From positions 1,054,001 to 1,118,000 of the forward strand of contig NZ_CAAHFG010000002.1 of assembly GCF_900890425.1 (NCBI RefSeq): 64,000 nt of DNA, read 5' to 3'. Both the position numbers and the translations under genes were made by a program. The notes under the pieces are model-generated. The model was not told where the DNA came from, made no database searches, and saw nothing but the letters and a program-made list of their open reading frames with translations. The stretch comes from Pontiella desulfatans (lineage in GTDB: Bacteria > Verrucomicrobiota > Kiritimatiellia > Kiritimatiellales > Pontiellaceae). Shown here one piece after another: positions 1-8,516 of the stretch (within the stretch, counting starts at the first letter, position 1; every line of letters starts with the position of its first letter).

Positions 1-2
1 AC

Positions 3-494
3 CAATACAACCAGGCCAAACTATCCGTCGAAGACGCGCTCCGCCTTTGGCCGATCCTCATGGAATCTGGCATCCGGCTGGGCAGCCCGGCCTGTGTCCA
101 CGCCGACGGCGAATGGATGGACGCCTTCATGAAGGGCGTGAAAAAAAAGGGATACCGCGTCGACTTCATCGCCATGCATTCCTACATGGGCGATAACGTC
201 GACTTTTTTCTCGATCGGGTCGAACAGATCCACCGGTACTATAAAAAGCCCATATGGATTACGGAATTTTGCGTGGCCGACTGGGAGGCCTGCGCCGACC
301 GCCCCAACCTGTATTCGCAGGACAAGGTGCTCAAGTTTATGGAAACCGTGCTTCCACAGCTCGAAAAGCGGGACTATGTCGAGCGCTACGCCTGGTATTC
401 CTCACCTTACTACTACCACCCGCTCAACACCTCCGTCCTGTTCAATGCCGACGGAACCGCCAACAAGCTCGGCGATCTATACGCATCGATTTAA
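3..494 (+). CDS. GH128-like glycosyl hydrolase, 5'-truncated by window edge
   Basis: The reading frame is open from the first bases of the window, so the start lies upstream and only the C-terminal ~163 residues are seen. The segment aligns by eye with the catalytic core of the large protein at 8517-11945: both have a Q-A-(N/K)-(M/L)-(T/S)-V-E-x-A motif near the first bases, a GxRxxFIAMHSY/GYRMEYLAMHTY strand, and a WITEF / FLTEF motif whose Glu is the expected nucleophile of the (beta/alpha)8 GH128 (Glyco_hydro_cc) fold. The protein ends soon after the barrel, unlike its paralog, which carries extra binding domains. A beta-glucanase-like or other endo-hydrolase role is expected of the family; substrate is unknown. 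Confidence 0.75.
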   Translation, partial: QYNQAKLSVEDALRLWPILMESGIRLGSPACVHADGEWMDAFMKGVKKKGYRVDFIAMHSYMGDNVDFFLDRVEQIHRYYKKPIWITEFCVADWEACADRPNLYSQDKVLKFMETVLPQLEKRDYVERYAWYSSPYYYHPLNTSVLFNADGTANKLGDLYASI

Positions 495-612
495 TCCGGT
501 GGATCCCTGGTTTTCCCGGCGCCGGGGCATAAATTGGGGTAGGGGATTTTTTTTTCGAAAAACCGGTCAGATACCGGCGTGCGGCAACCTTTATAGATAG
601 AAGGTTCGGCAA

Positions 613-1122
613 ATGGATATTACGGAAAAATATATTCGGGAATACAGCGCCTGTGAGCAGGACTTGCGGTTCTACATCGCGAGCCTGATCAATAATAAAA
701 GCGATGTGGACGATATCCTGCAGGAAACAGCCACTGCGATCTGGAAAAAATATGAGCTTCGCGACCCGGAAAAGCCGTTTTTACCCTGGGCGCTGACGTT
801 TGCCTTCAACGCCGTCCGGAATTATCGGCAAAAGCTCAAGACCCGGCAAAAATATTTCAGCAACGAACTGTTGGAATCCATGGCTGTGGTGGAGGAAAAA
901 CGCCACGATGAGCTGGCGGCCCAGAGCAAGATCCTCCAATCCGCGATCCGGAGCCTGAGCGAGCGCGAGCGCCTGCTGATCGAACACCGCTACAGCAGCG
1001 GCGGAACCATCCAGACGCTGGCCGAGAAACTCGGCGAAAAGCCGGACGCCCTATATAAGCAACTCCAGCGCACCCGCGAAAAACTGTTGCGAATCATCCA
1101 GTTGGAAATGAAGAGAGCCTAG
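613..1122 (+). CDS. ECF-type sigma-70 family RNA polymerase sigma factor
   Basis: 169 residues with the two-domain ECF layout. Region 2 is visible around residues 10-75 (DVDDILQET helix, then the FxxWALTFAFNAVRNYRQK stretch typical of region 2.4). Region 4 follows at about residues 110-165, with SLSERERLLIEHRY and a helix-turn-helix TIQTLAEKLGEKPDALYKQL. It resembles the Rhodopirellula/Verrucomicrobium ECF group. An AGAAGG ribosome site sits 8 bases before the ATG. The stop codon abuts the ATG of the next gene, a FecR-domain membrane protein, so the two are almost surely cotranscribed and the neighbour probably controls this factor. Likely target, inferred only from position: the surrounding hydrolase and sulfatase genes. 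Confidence 0.9.
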   Translation: MDITEKYIREYSACEQDLRFYIASLINNKSDVDDILQETATAIWKKYELRDPEKPFLPWALTFAFNAVRNYRQKLKTRQKYFSNELLESMAVVEEKRHDELAAQSKILQSAIRSLSERERLLIEHRYSSGGTIQTLAEKLGEKPDALYKQLQRTREKLLRIIQLEMKRA

Positions 1123-2829
1123 ATGGACAGGAAACACAAAACACTTTACCGCCTGTTAAGCGCGCGCCACGACGGCAGAACGTTGACCGACGATGAATTG
1201 GCCACGCTGGAAGCCTTGCTGGACGGCGACGAAGCCGCCCAGTTCGACTATTTCCGGATGGAACGCCTGTTCCATGATCTGGAGTGCCAATTCATGGGCA
1301 ACTGCGCCGAAACCGTCATCCGGGAATTTCCGAAGAACCCCGGCAAAATCCTTCCCCTGGTGGGATGGTCGACCGCCATCGCCGCTTCGTTGGTTGCGGC
1401 CTTGCTGCTGGTTCCGCGCCCGGGAACCGGACGCGATACCCTCCTGGTGAAAACGGACGCGACCATTTTGACCCGCGACGACCAGATCGTTGCGCGGGTG
1501 GTTGGCTCGCAGGATCTGGGATGGGGGGCGGAAAATTCCGTGGAAATCGCCAACGGCGAGTTGAAGCCGGGCCTGCTCGACCTGGAACGCGGAACACTCG
1601 ATGTTGTCCTCGACAACGGAACCCGCCTCGGTTTCGTGGCGCCGGTCCGAATGGACTTATCCTCGCTACGTCGCCTGGCCTTGCTGTCCGGCGAATTGGT
1701 GCTGGATGTCCCCGGCCTCTCCGAGGGCCTCACGGTCACCACGCCGGATGCCGTACTGACGGCCAATACCGCTCTCACCCTGATCCGAAGCGGCGGGGAG
1801 CGCACCGATACCATGGTCAAGGTGGAGCGTGGCGCGGTTGATCTTTTCACCGAAGATGAAACCGGCCGCGAGGTGCGCAAGAGTCTCGTGGGAAAGGAAT
1901 CGGTCGAGATTGCCCGCGGAACGGCCGATCCCGTGATGCTAACCAAGCAAATCATCGAGCCGCGGGTCGATTTGTCGCAGCCGCCGGAGCTCAAGGATTT
2001 GAAGTATGTCCACTATAATTTCGACGAACCGCGCGGCGCCACCGTTCGGAACCTGGGCAATATTCCCAATGGCGACGGCTGGCTCGACGGCATTGCGGAA
2101 TATCCGGAATATCCCATGCCGAAACGGGTGCCCGGCCGCTTTGGCCGCGCCCTTCAGTTTACGGGGCATGGCGAAGGCGCGCGGGCCGACCTGAAGGAGT
2201 TCGGGACCGACGAACCCGGCAGTGTCGCCTTCTGGATCAAGATCGATCCCGAAACCACCCCTTCCATGTACGAGACCATTTTCACCTGGCGCATGTATAG
2301 CGATCCCGAAAAGTCGTGGCACGCCGACGACGAGGTGGAGCTGGCCTGCAGCATCCACATCAACGACAATCCGGATAAAGGGGTGGTCGGTGCGCTGTGG
2401 ATTGCTTTCCGCAACCGGTGGATCTGTGGATCGAAGGATCTGCGCGATGGGCGTTGGCACCATGTCACGGCAGTATTCCTTCGGGGCTACCAAGGCAAGA
2501 TGGTGCGGCACTATATCGACGGCCAGCTGGCGCGCTCGAGTGCCCGCGGCGAAACCTGGCTGCCGCAGGATCGATATCCCGAAATCGGCGGCGGCTCCAT
2601 ATCCATCGGCCGCGTCTATTGGGACCGCCGCCCCGGCATGCTTTCCCAGACCGATTCCGTCGGCCTGCGCGGTCTGGTGGACGAGGTGTATGTCTTCAAC
2701 CAGGCGGTGCTGCCCTCGCACGCTTCGCGCCTGTTCATGGAAAATTCCCCGAACCAAAAAACGGCGGTTTCGTTCGTGCCTTGGTCGCTGCCGACCTTGG
2801 CCACGTTGCCCGTGCCGGTGGACGAATAA
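1123..2829 (+). CDS. FecR-domain membrane protein with C-terminal LamG domain (putative anti-sigma/sensor)
   Basis: 568 residues. The N-terminal ~75 residues are soluble and acidic, as in zinc-finger-less anti-sigma regions. One membrane helix lies around residues 80-98 (LVGWSTAIAASLVAALLLV). A FecR-like beta domain follows at about 100-270 (VEIANGELKPGLLDLERGTLDVVLDNGT; VKVERGAVDLFT). The C-terminal ~250 residues look like a LamG/concanavalin-type lectin (GRALQFTGHGE; SVAFWIKID; DGRWHHVTAVF; GLVDEVYVFNQAV). The gene starts at the base after the sigma factor stop codon. Inference: the LamG domain sits outside the cytoplasmic membrane and senses a glycan, while the N-terminus binds the sigma factor. 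This pairing is common in Planctomycetes and Verrucomicrobia but its signal is rarely known. Confidence 0.85.
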   Translation: MDRKHKTLYRLLSARHDGRTLTDDELATLEALLDGDEAAQFDYFRMERLFHDLECQFMGNCAETVIREFPKNPGKILPLVGWSTAIAASLVAALLLVPRPGTGRDTLLVKTDATILTRDDQIVARVVGSQDLGWGAENSVEIANGELKPGLLDLERGTLDVVLDNGTRLGFVAPVRMDLSSLRRLALLSGELVLDVPGLSEGLTVTTPDAVLTANTALTLIRSGGERTDTMVKVERGAVDLFTEDETGREVRKSLVGKESVEIARGTADPVMLTKQIIEPRVDLSQPPELKDLKYVHYNFDEPRGATVRNLGNIPNGDGWLDGIAEYPEYPMPKRVPGRFGRALQFTGHGEGARADLKEFGTDEPGSVAFWIKIDPETTPSMYETIFTWRMYSDPEKSWHADDEVELACSIHINDNPDKGVVGALWIAFRNRWICGSKDLRDGRWHHVTAVFLRGYQGKMVRHYIDGQLARSSARGETWLPQDRYPEIGGGSISIGRVYWDRRPGMLSQTDSVGLRGLVDEVYVFNQAVLPSHASRLFMENSPNQKTAVSFVPWSLPTLATLPVPVDE

Positions 2830-2875
2830 CGATCTGTTTACGAATCCAGTAATCATAACCAAAACGGAGGTAGAG

Positions 2876-4717
2876 ATGAAAATGAAAGTCATAATGGCGG
2901 TTGTTCTGGGGTTCTGTGCGGGAGTGGCCTCGGCCGCGACCATGAACCCGGACTATACGATTGGAACCGGAAGCCAGCTGCATGTCGATAATGGCGGGGC
3001 GGGATCCGTGCTTTTCGAGGACTCTGCCGGTACTGGTGGAGATGATGTTACCGCAGATAGCGGTTCTGCGGCATGGCTCTCCGTCTTGATCGATGGGGCA
3101 GGGAATTGGCAACTTGGCGACACGGTCGATATTACAGGTGTTGCCCTCCAGATCCAAGGATACACCGATACGGGTACAATGACCTTTGATATTCGCCAAG
3201 GATCCGGAGGAACGGGTGCATCCGGCGCTGGGGGATTGGCTTCCATTGGTTCGGCTACCGCTTCATATACCAAGACCAACAATGCTACCATGTACGTTAA
3301 TTTCGATACGCCGGTCAGCTTCGTCGTTGACGAAAACACGTTCAAAATCGGTATCAATATTTCAAATTCGGCCCGTCTGCGAGTGAAAAACCAAAGCACC
3401 TTTCCCGTAACCATGTACAACTACAGCAATGGGAATCTTGGAACTAAATTGATGAAGTTTTCGGTGGCCGGGAATGTGACTCCTGGAACTTCACCCAATG
3501 AGCCGCCGGAATTCGTTGAAGATCCGTTCTCCCGTCCGGTGGCTGTTGAAGATTCGCCCTACAACGAAAGCCTGCTTGACACGGCAACCGATCCCAACAA
3601 CGATCCCTTGACCTTCGAACTCCTATCATTCTCGGGCCCCGGTTCGGATTGGCTCGGCATGGATGGCACATCGGTAACGGGTACTCCTCTTGCGGCCAAC
3701 ATCGGAACCAACGAATGGCTCGTTCAGGTGACGGATGGACAGGGGGGAACCAATACGGCCACGATGGCCATCGAAGTCTTGTCCCAAACGGGTGCCATGA
3801 TACCGGGTTATACTGTGGGCTCCGGCCTGCTGACGCAGAACGATGAAATCCTGTTTGTAGACACTGCAGCAACAGGCGGTTCCGACCAAACGGATACCGA
3901 TGGGTACGCGGATGTATTCACCGTATTGATTCCGGGGGCAGGCTTATGGGAAATCGGCGACACAGTCGAAGTCAGCGGATTTGCTGTAACAGTCCATGCC
4001 ATAACCGCCAACGGAACCATGACCTTCGATGTCCGCCAGGGCGCAGGCGGAATCGGGGCGTCCGGCGCAGGAGGGCTAGCCTCGCTCGGTACGGCAACCG
4101 CAACCTATAACAACAATGGTGCAACCGATGTCATGTATGTCAATTTCGAAACCCCGGTCAGCTTCCTGGCCGATGCCAATTCGACCAACATCGGTATCAA
4201 TATTTCGAATTCCGGTCAGTTGCGTTTGAAGGCCGATGGTTCATTCCCCGTCGCGCGCTACAACCATGTAAACGGCAACTTGAATTCAGCTATGCAGGTA
4301 TCGGTGGCCGGGGTTGTGAACCGCGAGCCGGAGCTTGGGCCCTACGACCAGTGGGTTTCCGACTTTGGCGTAACCAACGGCCCCACCGAAGACCACGACA
4401 ACGATGGCCTGAGCAACCTCTATGAATATGGACTGGACGGAAACCCGACCAACGGCGTTATCGAGCCGGCAAAGCTGCCGACCTTCGGGCCGGGTGCCGC
4501 CGGCCTCGAATATATCCACGCCCAGCGCAACGACGACACCAACCTGGTCTATTATTTGGATCTGACCGCGAGCCTGGTTCCCGCGTCCTGGATGAACGAG
4601 GGCTATACGGTGTCCGGCACCAACGTAACCATGGGAACCTTCGACTATGTCACCAACCTGGTCGAAACCGTGGACAACGCCAAGTTCATCCAGCTGAAGA
4701 TCGAGCAGGCGCCGTAA
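2876..4717 (+). CDS. Secreted multidomain protein with two copies of a novel beta-rich domain
   Basis: 613 residues. The ATG at 2876 is chosen because GGAGG lies 5 bases upstream and a clean signal peptide follows (MKMKVIMAVVLGFCAGVASA). Residues ~25-200 and ~307-478 are two copies of one domain, marked by YT(I/V)G(T/S)G near its start, GDTV(D/E)(I/V), FD(I/V)RQG(S/A)GG, GAGGLAS(I/L)G and GINISNS. Between them lies an Ig-like/cadherin-like module (residues ~205-300, FSGPGSDWLGMDGTSVTG). A calcium-type DxDxDG motif (DHDNDGLSNLYEYGLDG) is near residue 505. There is no catalytic domain, membrane anchor or PEP-CTERM tail. The same domain precedes the sulfatase at 5630. It may be a carbohydrate-binding or cell-surface attachment protein; this is inference. 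Confidence 0.8.
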   Translation: MKMKVIMAVVLGFCAGVASAATMNPDYTIGTGSQLHVDNGGAGSVLFEDSAGTGGDDVTADSGSAAWLSVLIDGAGNWQLGDTVDITGVALQIQGYTDTGTMTFDIRQGSGGTGASGAGGLASIGSATASYTKTNNATMYVNFDTPVSFVVDENTFKIGINISNSARLRVKNQSTFPVTMYNYSNGNLGTKLMKFSVAGNVTPGTSPNEPPEFVEDPFSRPVAVEDSPYNESLLDTATDPNNDPLTFELLSFSGPGSDWLGMDGTSVTGTPLAANIGTNEWLVQVTDGQGGTNTATMAIEVLSQTGAMIPGYTVGSGLLTQNDEILFVDTAATGGSDQTDTDGYADVFTVLIPGAGLWEIGDTVEVSGFAVTVHAITANGTMTFDVRQGAGGIGASGAGGLASLGTATATYNNNGATDVMYVNFETPVSFLADANSTNIGINISNSGQLRLKADGSFPVARYNHVNGNLNSAMQVSVAGVVNREPELGPYDQWVSDFGVTNGPTEDHDNDGLSNLYEYGLDGNPTNGVIEPAKLPTFGPGAAGLEYIHAQRNDDTNLVYYLDLTASLVPASWMNEGYTVSGTNVTMGTFDYVTNLVETVDNAKFIQLKIEQAP

Positions 4718-4738
4718 GGAATAGATTAATTTTCAAAA

Positions 4739-4760
4739 GCCCCTGCCGACGGGCAGGGGC
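4739..4760 (+). promoter_or_regulatory. GC-rich hairpin 23 bases upstream of the PEP-CTERM gene
   Basis: Nine-base perfect stem GCCCCTGCC/GGCAGGGGC with a four-base loop GACG. No T-run follows, so it is a poor terminator; it lies between the stop of the 2876 gene and the AGGAG ribosome site of the 4784 gene. It may stabilise an mRNA end or tune expression of the downstream gene. Confidence 0.55.
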
Positions 4761-4783
4761 AGTGCATACATCAGGAGTAAATA

Positions 4784-5575
4784 ATGAAAAGTATAAGTGT
4801 TTTTTTTGTGGCTTTGTCGGTTGCCTGGAATGCCCATGCCGGTTTCGTGGATTTTCGCTTCGAGGGCGATATGAGTCCACAGGTGGATTCGATTTGGAAT
4901 GCATCAGTAAGTGACATCACGTTTACCGGAACCGGTGGAGGCAACTCGCAGTTGGCTCAATTCATTACGAACACGGGCACCACGAACAATGGATTTGCGG
5001 TTGAAGGTGGGGATACGGGTGTACGTGGGAATGCGGATGACAACCCGTTCACCTCGGCCTACTTCGCCTTCACGATTTCCGTGAATAGTGGTTATCAGCT
5101 GGATACCAGTTCGATGAACTGGAGGCTCGATTTGGAAAATATCAGCAAAACCGGCGCGAATGAGCGTTCCACGTATGGCATCTTTGCCAGCCTCGATGGG
5201 GGGGGCACATGGACGAACCTTTGGAACAACGCCACAAGCGATAATAATTTCCAAATCAATCCGGGCACCGCTGCAAACAACGATCTCACTCTGCAAGATG
5301 GAACAACAGTTCTTCAGGATACCACGCATTATGGATCGTTTAACACGGGTTTCATGGATCGGGGAAATCTGGGTGTTTTAGCGGACGGACAGGATGTCAT
5401 GTTCGCTTACCAGATGGGTGATACCGAGGGCGCCGGCGGTGGTGTTTATAACCTATACGATTCAATTCGTATTGGCGGCATTGAAGTTGTGGCCGTCCCT
5501 GAACCGGCCTCGATCGGCCTTGTTCTGGGGATGGGCGGAACCATCCTGTTCATCCGTCGCAGGCTTCAGATGTGA
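4784..5575 (+). CDS. PEP-CTERM sorting domain protein
   Basis: 263 residues. It begins with a signal peptide (MKSISVFFVALSVAWNAHAG) and ends with a canonical PEP-CTERM tail: VPEPASIGL, a hydrophobic helix (VLGMGGTILFI) and the basic RRR stop-transfer. Such proteins are cut by an exosortase and delivered to the cell surface or the extracellular polymer. The middle is a beta-rich, glycine- and asparagine-rich domain (FRFEGDMSPQVDSIWNASVSD; YGIFASLDGGGTWTN) of a kind often seen in this class, with no recognised catalytic residues. AGGAG precedes the ATG by 8 bases. No exosortase gene lies in this window. A terminator at 5602-5626 follows. Function beyond surface display is unknown. Confidence 0.9.
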   Translation: MKSISVFFVALSVAWNAHAGFVDFRFEGDMSPQVDSIWNASVSDITFTGTGGGNSQLAQFITNTGTTNNGFAVEGGDTGVRGNADDNPFTSAYFAFTISVNSGYQLDTSSMNWRLDLENISKTGANERSTYGIFASLDGGGTWTNLWNNATSDNNFQINPGTAANNDLTLQDGTTVLQDTTHYGSFNTGFMDRGNLGVLADGQDVMFAYQMGDTEGAGGGVYNLYDSIRIGGIEVVAVPEPASIGLVLGMGGTILFIRRRLQM

Positions 5576-5601
5576 TTCTGGGTTTTTAGCCGGGGGCAAG
5601 A

Positions 5602-5626
5602 AGGGGCGTCCGCGCCCCTCTTTTTT
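5602..5626 (+). terminator. Rho-independent terminator immediately before a start codon
   Basis: Stem AGGGGCG (5602-5608) pairs perfectly with CGCCCCT (5613-5619), loop TCCG, followed by C and six Ts. It should end transcription of the PEP-CTERM gene. The ATG of the downstream sulfatase is only three bases past the T-run, with no Shine-Dalgarno sequence between, so the hairpin also masks that start region. Confidence 0.8.
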
Positions 5627-5629
5627 GAT

Positions 5630-8494
5630 ATGCGTTTAACAACAACCATTCTAACGGCCATGGTGTTCGTTACGGCAGCGGTTAGCGCCGCGGTGATGAC
5701 GAGCGGCTACACGGTTGGTTCCGGCCTGCTGAACCCGAACGGTGAAACGCTGTTTGTCGATGCCGCGGCGGCCGGAGGCAGCGATGCCACCGACAACGAT
5801 GGCTACAGCGACAACTTCACGGTGTTGATTGACGGCGCAGGATATTGGGTCGTGGGCGACACGGTGGAGATCACCGGCTTTGCGCTGACGGTGCACAATG
5901 CTTCCGCAAACGGCACATTCACGTTCGATGTGCTGCAAGGTGCGGGCGGGATTGGCGATACGGGGGCGGGCGGCCTGGCATCGCTCGGCACGGCGACGGC
6001 ATCCTATGGCTACAGCGGTTCCACCGAGACCGTCTATGTGAATTTCGATATACCGGTCAGCTTTGTTGCGGACGCCAACAGCACAAAAATCGGCATCCAT
6101 ATTTCGAACACGGGTGCGCTGAAACTTAAATACAACGCGACCTTCCCCGTCACCCGCTACAACAAAACCACCGGCAATGCGAACCAGGCGATGAACATCT
6201 CGGTGGCCGGTAAGGTGTTCCCCCTCAATCCCATCAACAGCGTTCCCGAATTCAAGACCAATCCGTTCGGCAGAACGGCCGCCGTTAAGGACGTACCTTA
6301 CTCCGGCACGCTGGCCGGTGTGGCCTCGGATGCCGATGGCGATGAGCTGATCTTTTCCAAGGTTCCTTCCGGCTTTTCCGGCCCCGGTTCGGATTGGTTG
6401 ACCATTTCAACCAATGGTGCTCTATCCGGTCTGCCTGGCACGAATGAGGTCGGAAAGAACACCTGGACGGTGCAGGCGACCGATGGCAACGGCGGAACCA
6501 ACCAGGCGACGCTGCATATTCAGGTGAATGCGGAGCCGCCCAGCGTTAAGCCGAACATTCTTTATATTCTGGCCGACGACCTTGGCTATGCCGACATCAG
6601 TGCCAATGGGTGGGCGAACCTGGAGTTCGAAACCCCGCAGATCGACCGTATTTTCAACGGCGGTGTTCGCGCCAAGGCGGGCTTCGTGAGCAACTCGGTG
6701 TGTGCGCCTTCGCGCGCCGGACTGATGACCGGCCGCTCGGGGAGCCGGTTCGGTTTCGAATCCAACCTGCCGGCCGCCCAGTGGGACGAAGGATCGGTCA
6801 TCGGCCTCGATCCGGGGCAGAAGACCATCCCGGATGTCCTGCAAACAGCGGGCTACAAGACCCATGGATTGGGCAAATGGCATATCGGAGGAAACACCAA
6901 CCTGTTCCATCCCAATCTGCGCGGCTTCGACGAATGGTATGGCTTCCTCGGCGGTTCGCGTTCCTATTGGCAGGTGACGGAATATAACAAGGATGATTCC
7001 ATCGAGCACAACGGCGTGTGGGTGCAGGAACCGGCCGACATCTATGTCACCGACTTCCTGACCGACCAGGCTCTGGACTACATTTCCAACCAGACCACCA
7101 ACCATCCGGCACAGCCCTGGTTCATGTATATGTCCTACAACGCACCTCATGCCCCGATGCATGCCAAGGCGGAAGATCTCGCACGCGTGCCGGTCGTCAG
7201 CCATTTTTCCACCGAGTCCGACAATGAAAACCGACGGATTTATGGCGCCATGGTCGTCAGCATGGACGACAACATCGGTCGCCTGCTGGATCAGCTCGAC
7301 CTGCTCGGAATTGCCGAAAACACCGTGGTGGTGTTCCATTCCGACAACGGCGGGCCGCCGGATCAAAACTGGTCAAGGAACAATCCGCTGCGCGGCAAAA
7401 AGGGGGAACTGTGGGAAGGCGGCATACGCGTGCCCTTTGCCATCAGCTGGCCGGGCACCATACCCGCCGGGCAGATCGCCGAGCATGATTCGCCGGTCAG
7501 CAGCCTCGACCTGATGCCCACCTTTGCCGCGATCTCCGGCGCAGACCAACTGCAGGAAATCAGGACGGACGGCATCAACCTGATGCCTTTCCTGACCAAT
7601 GCCGTGGCAACCACCTCGCCGCGCAAGCTCTATTGGCGCCGCGGGGACACCACGAAAATCGCGGTGCGTTCCGGCGACTATAAATATTATTTCAACCGCA
7701 CCACCGGCGATGAATATCTCTTCAACCACGCAAGCGGCAGCGGGGAATACAGCAACAAGGCCACCGGCGAACCCGACCGGCTGGCCGAGCTTCAGGCCAC
7801 GTGGGCGGCCTATGAATCAACCCTGACAGATCCGCACTTCAATGCAGGCGGCCCGCTGCTGGCCATTCGAACCTACGACCTGGAAGCGGCGCAAACCAAC
7901 ACCCCGTATTCCATGCCATTGGAATACAGCACCCCCGGCCCTGCATGTACGTGGAGCATTCTTTCCGGGAAGCCCGATTGGCTCGAAATCGATCCGGTCA
8001 CCGGCGAGCTCAGCGGAACCCCCTCCGCCACCAACGCCTACTACAACCCAATCCAGTTGCAGATCGACGATGGCGCCAACACGTCAACCTACAACGTCCC
8101 CTTGCGCATATCCGGCAGCAACAACATCGGATTCGAAGATTGGAAAGCCGTCCACGGTATCCCCGGGGATTCAACGGACATGGATGGGGATGGTGTGCCC
8201 GATATCGTCGAGTATGCCCTAGGTGGCGATCCCGCTCATCGCGGCGAGATCGAGATGCCGTCGCTTGCGGTGAACGAAGGCGCACTGACCTATGCGCACC
8301 TCCGCCGCAAGGGGCAGTCCTTGACGTATGACGTAAAGGTTGCCGACGATCTTTTTTCGACGTGGCAACCCGCGCCGCTCTGGGCCACGGAAACCGTTGA
8401 CCGTGGCAATGGGTTCGAAGTGGTGCTGCAGACCCTGGACATCGATCCGGGCGTGGTTTCGAACCAATTCATCCGTCTCGATGTCTATGAATAA
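5630..8494 (+). CDS. Secreted sulfatase with N-terminal novel domain and Ig-like modules
   Basis: 954 residues. Signal peptide MRLTTTILTAMVFVTAAVSA. Residues ~22-200 are a third copy of the domain found twice in the 2876 protein (YTVGSGLL, GDTVEITGF, GAGGLASLG). An Ig-like module follows (~205-300). The arylsulfatase domain spans ~305-720: PNILYILADDLGYADIS supplies metal ligands, and SVCAPSRAGLMTGR carries the formylglycine Cys at residue 358 in the CxPSR signature, so it needs formylglycine-generating enzyme, not seen here. GKWHIGG and FHSDNGGPPD are further family motifs. A second Ig-like module (~745-820) and a DMDGDGVPDIVEYALGG motif (~850) close the protein. Substrate is a sulfated glycan of unknown type. 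The ATG has no clear ribosome site and follows a terminator directly. Confidence 0.92.
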   Translation: MRLTTTILTAMVFVTAAVSAAVMTSGYTVGSGLLNPNGETLFVDAAAAGGSDATDNDGYSDNFTVLIDGAGYWVVGDTVEITGFALTVHNASANGTFTFDVLQGAGGIGDTGAGGLASLGTATASYGYSGSTETVYVNFDIPVSFVADANSTKIGIHISNTGALKLKYNATFPVTRYNKTTGNANQAMNISVAGKVFPLNPINSVPEFKTNPFGRTAAVKDVPYSGTLAGVASDADGDELIFSKVPSGFSGPGSDWLTISTNGALSGLPGTNEVGKNTWTVQATDGNGGTNQATLHIQVNAEPPSVKPNILYILADDLGYADISANGWANLEFETPQIDRIFNGGVRAKAGFVSNSVCAPSRAGLMTGRSGSRFGFESNLPAAQWDEGSVIGLDPGQKTIPDVLQTAGYKTHGLGKWHIGGNTNLFHPNLRGFDEWYGFLGGSRSYWQVTEYNKDDSIEHNGVWVQEPADIYVTDFLTDQALDYISNQTTNHPAQPWFMYMSYNAPHAPMHAKAEDLARVPVVSHFSTESDNENRRIYGAMVVSMDDNIGRLLDQLDLLGIAENTVVVFHSDNGGPPDQNWSRNNPLRGKKGELWEGGIRVPFAISWPGTIPAGQIAEHDSPVSSLDLMPTFAAISGADQLQEIRTDGINLMPFLTNAVATTSPRKLYWRRGDTTKIAVRSGDYKYYFNRTTGDEYLFNHASGSGEYSNKATGEPDRLAELQATWAAYESTLTDPHFNAGGPLLAIRTYDLEAAQTNTPYSMPLEYSTPGPACTWSILSGKPDWLEIDPVTGELSGTPSATNAYYNPIQLQIDDGANTSTYNVPLRISGSNNIGFEDWKAVHGIPGDSTDMDGDGVPDIVEYALGGDPAHRGEIEMPSLAVNEGALTYAHLRRKGQSLTYDVKVADDLFSTWQPAPLWATETVDRGNGFEVVLQTLDIDPGVVSNQFIRLDVYE

Positions 8495-8516
8495 AAACGC
8501 GTTGAAGGGTTTGGTT

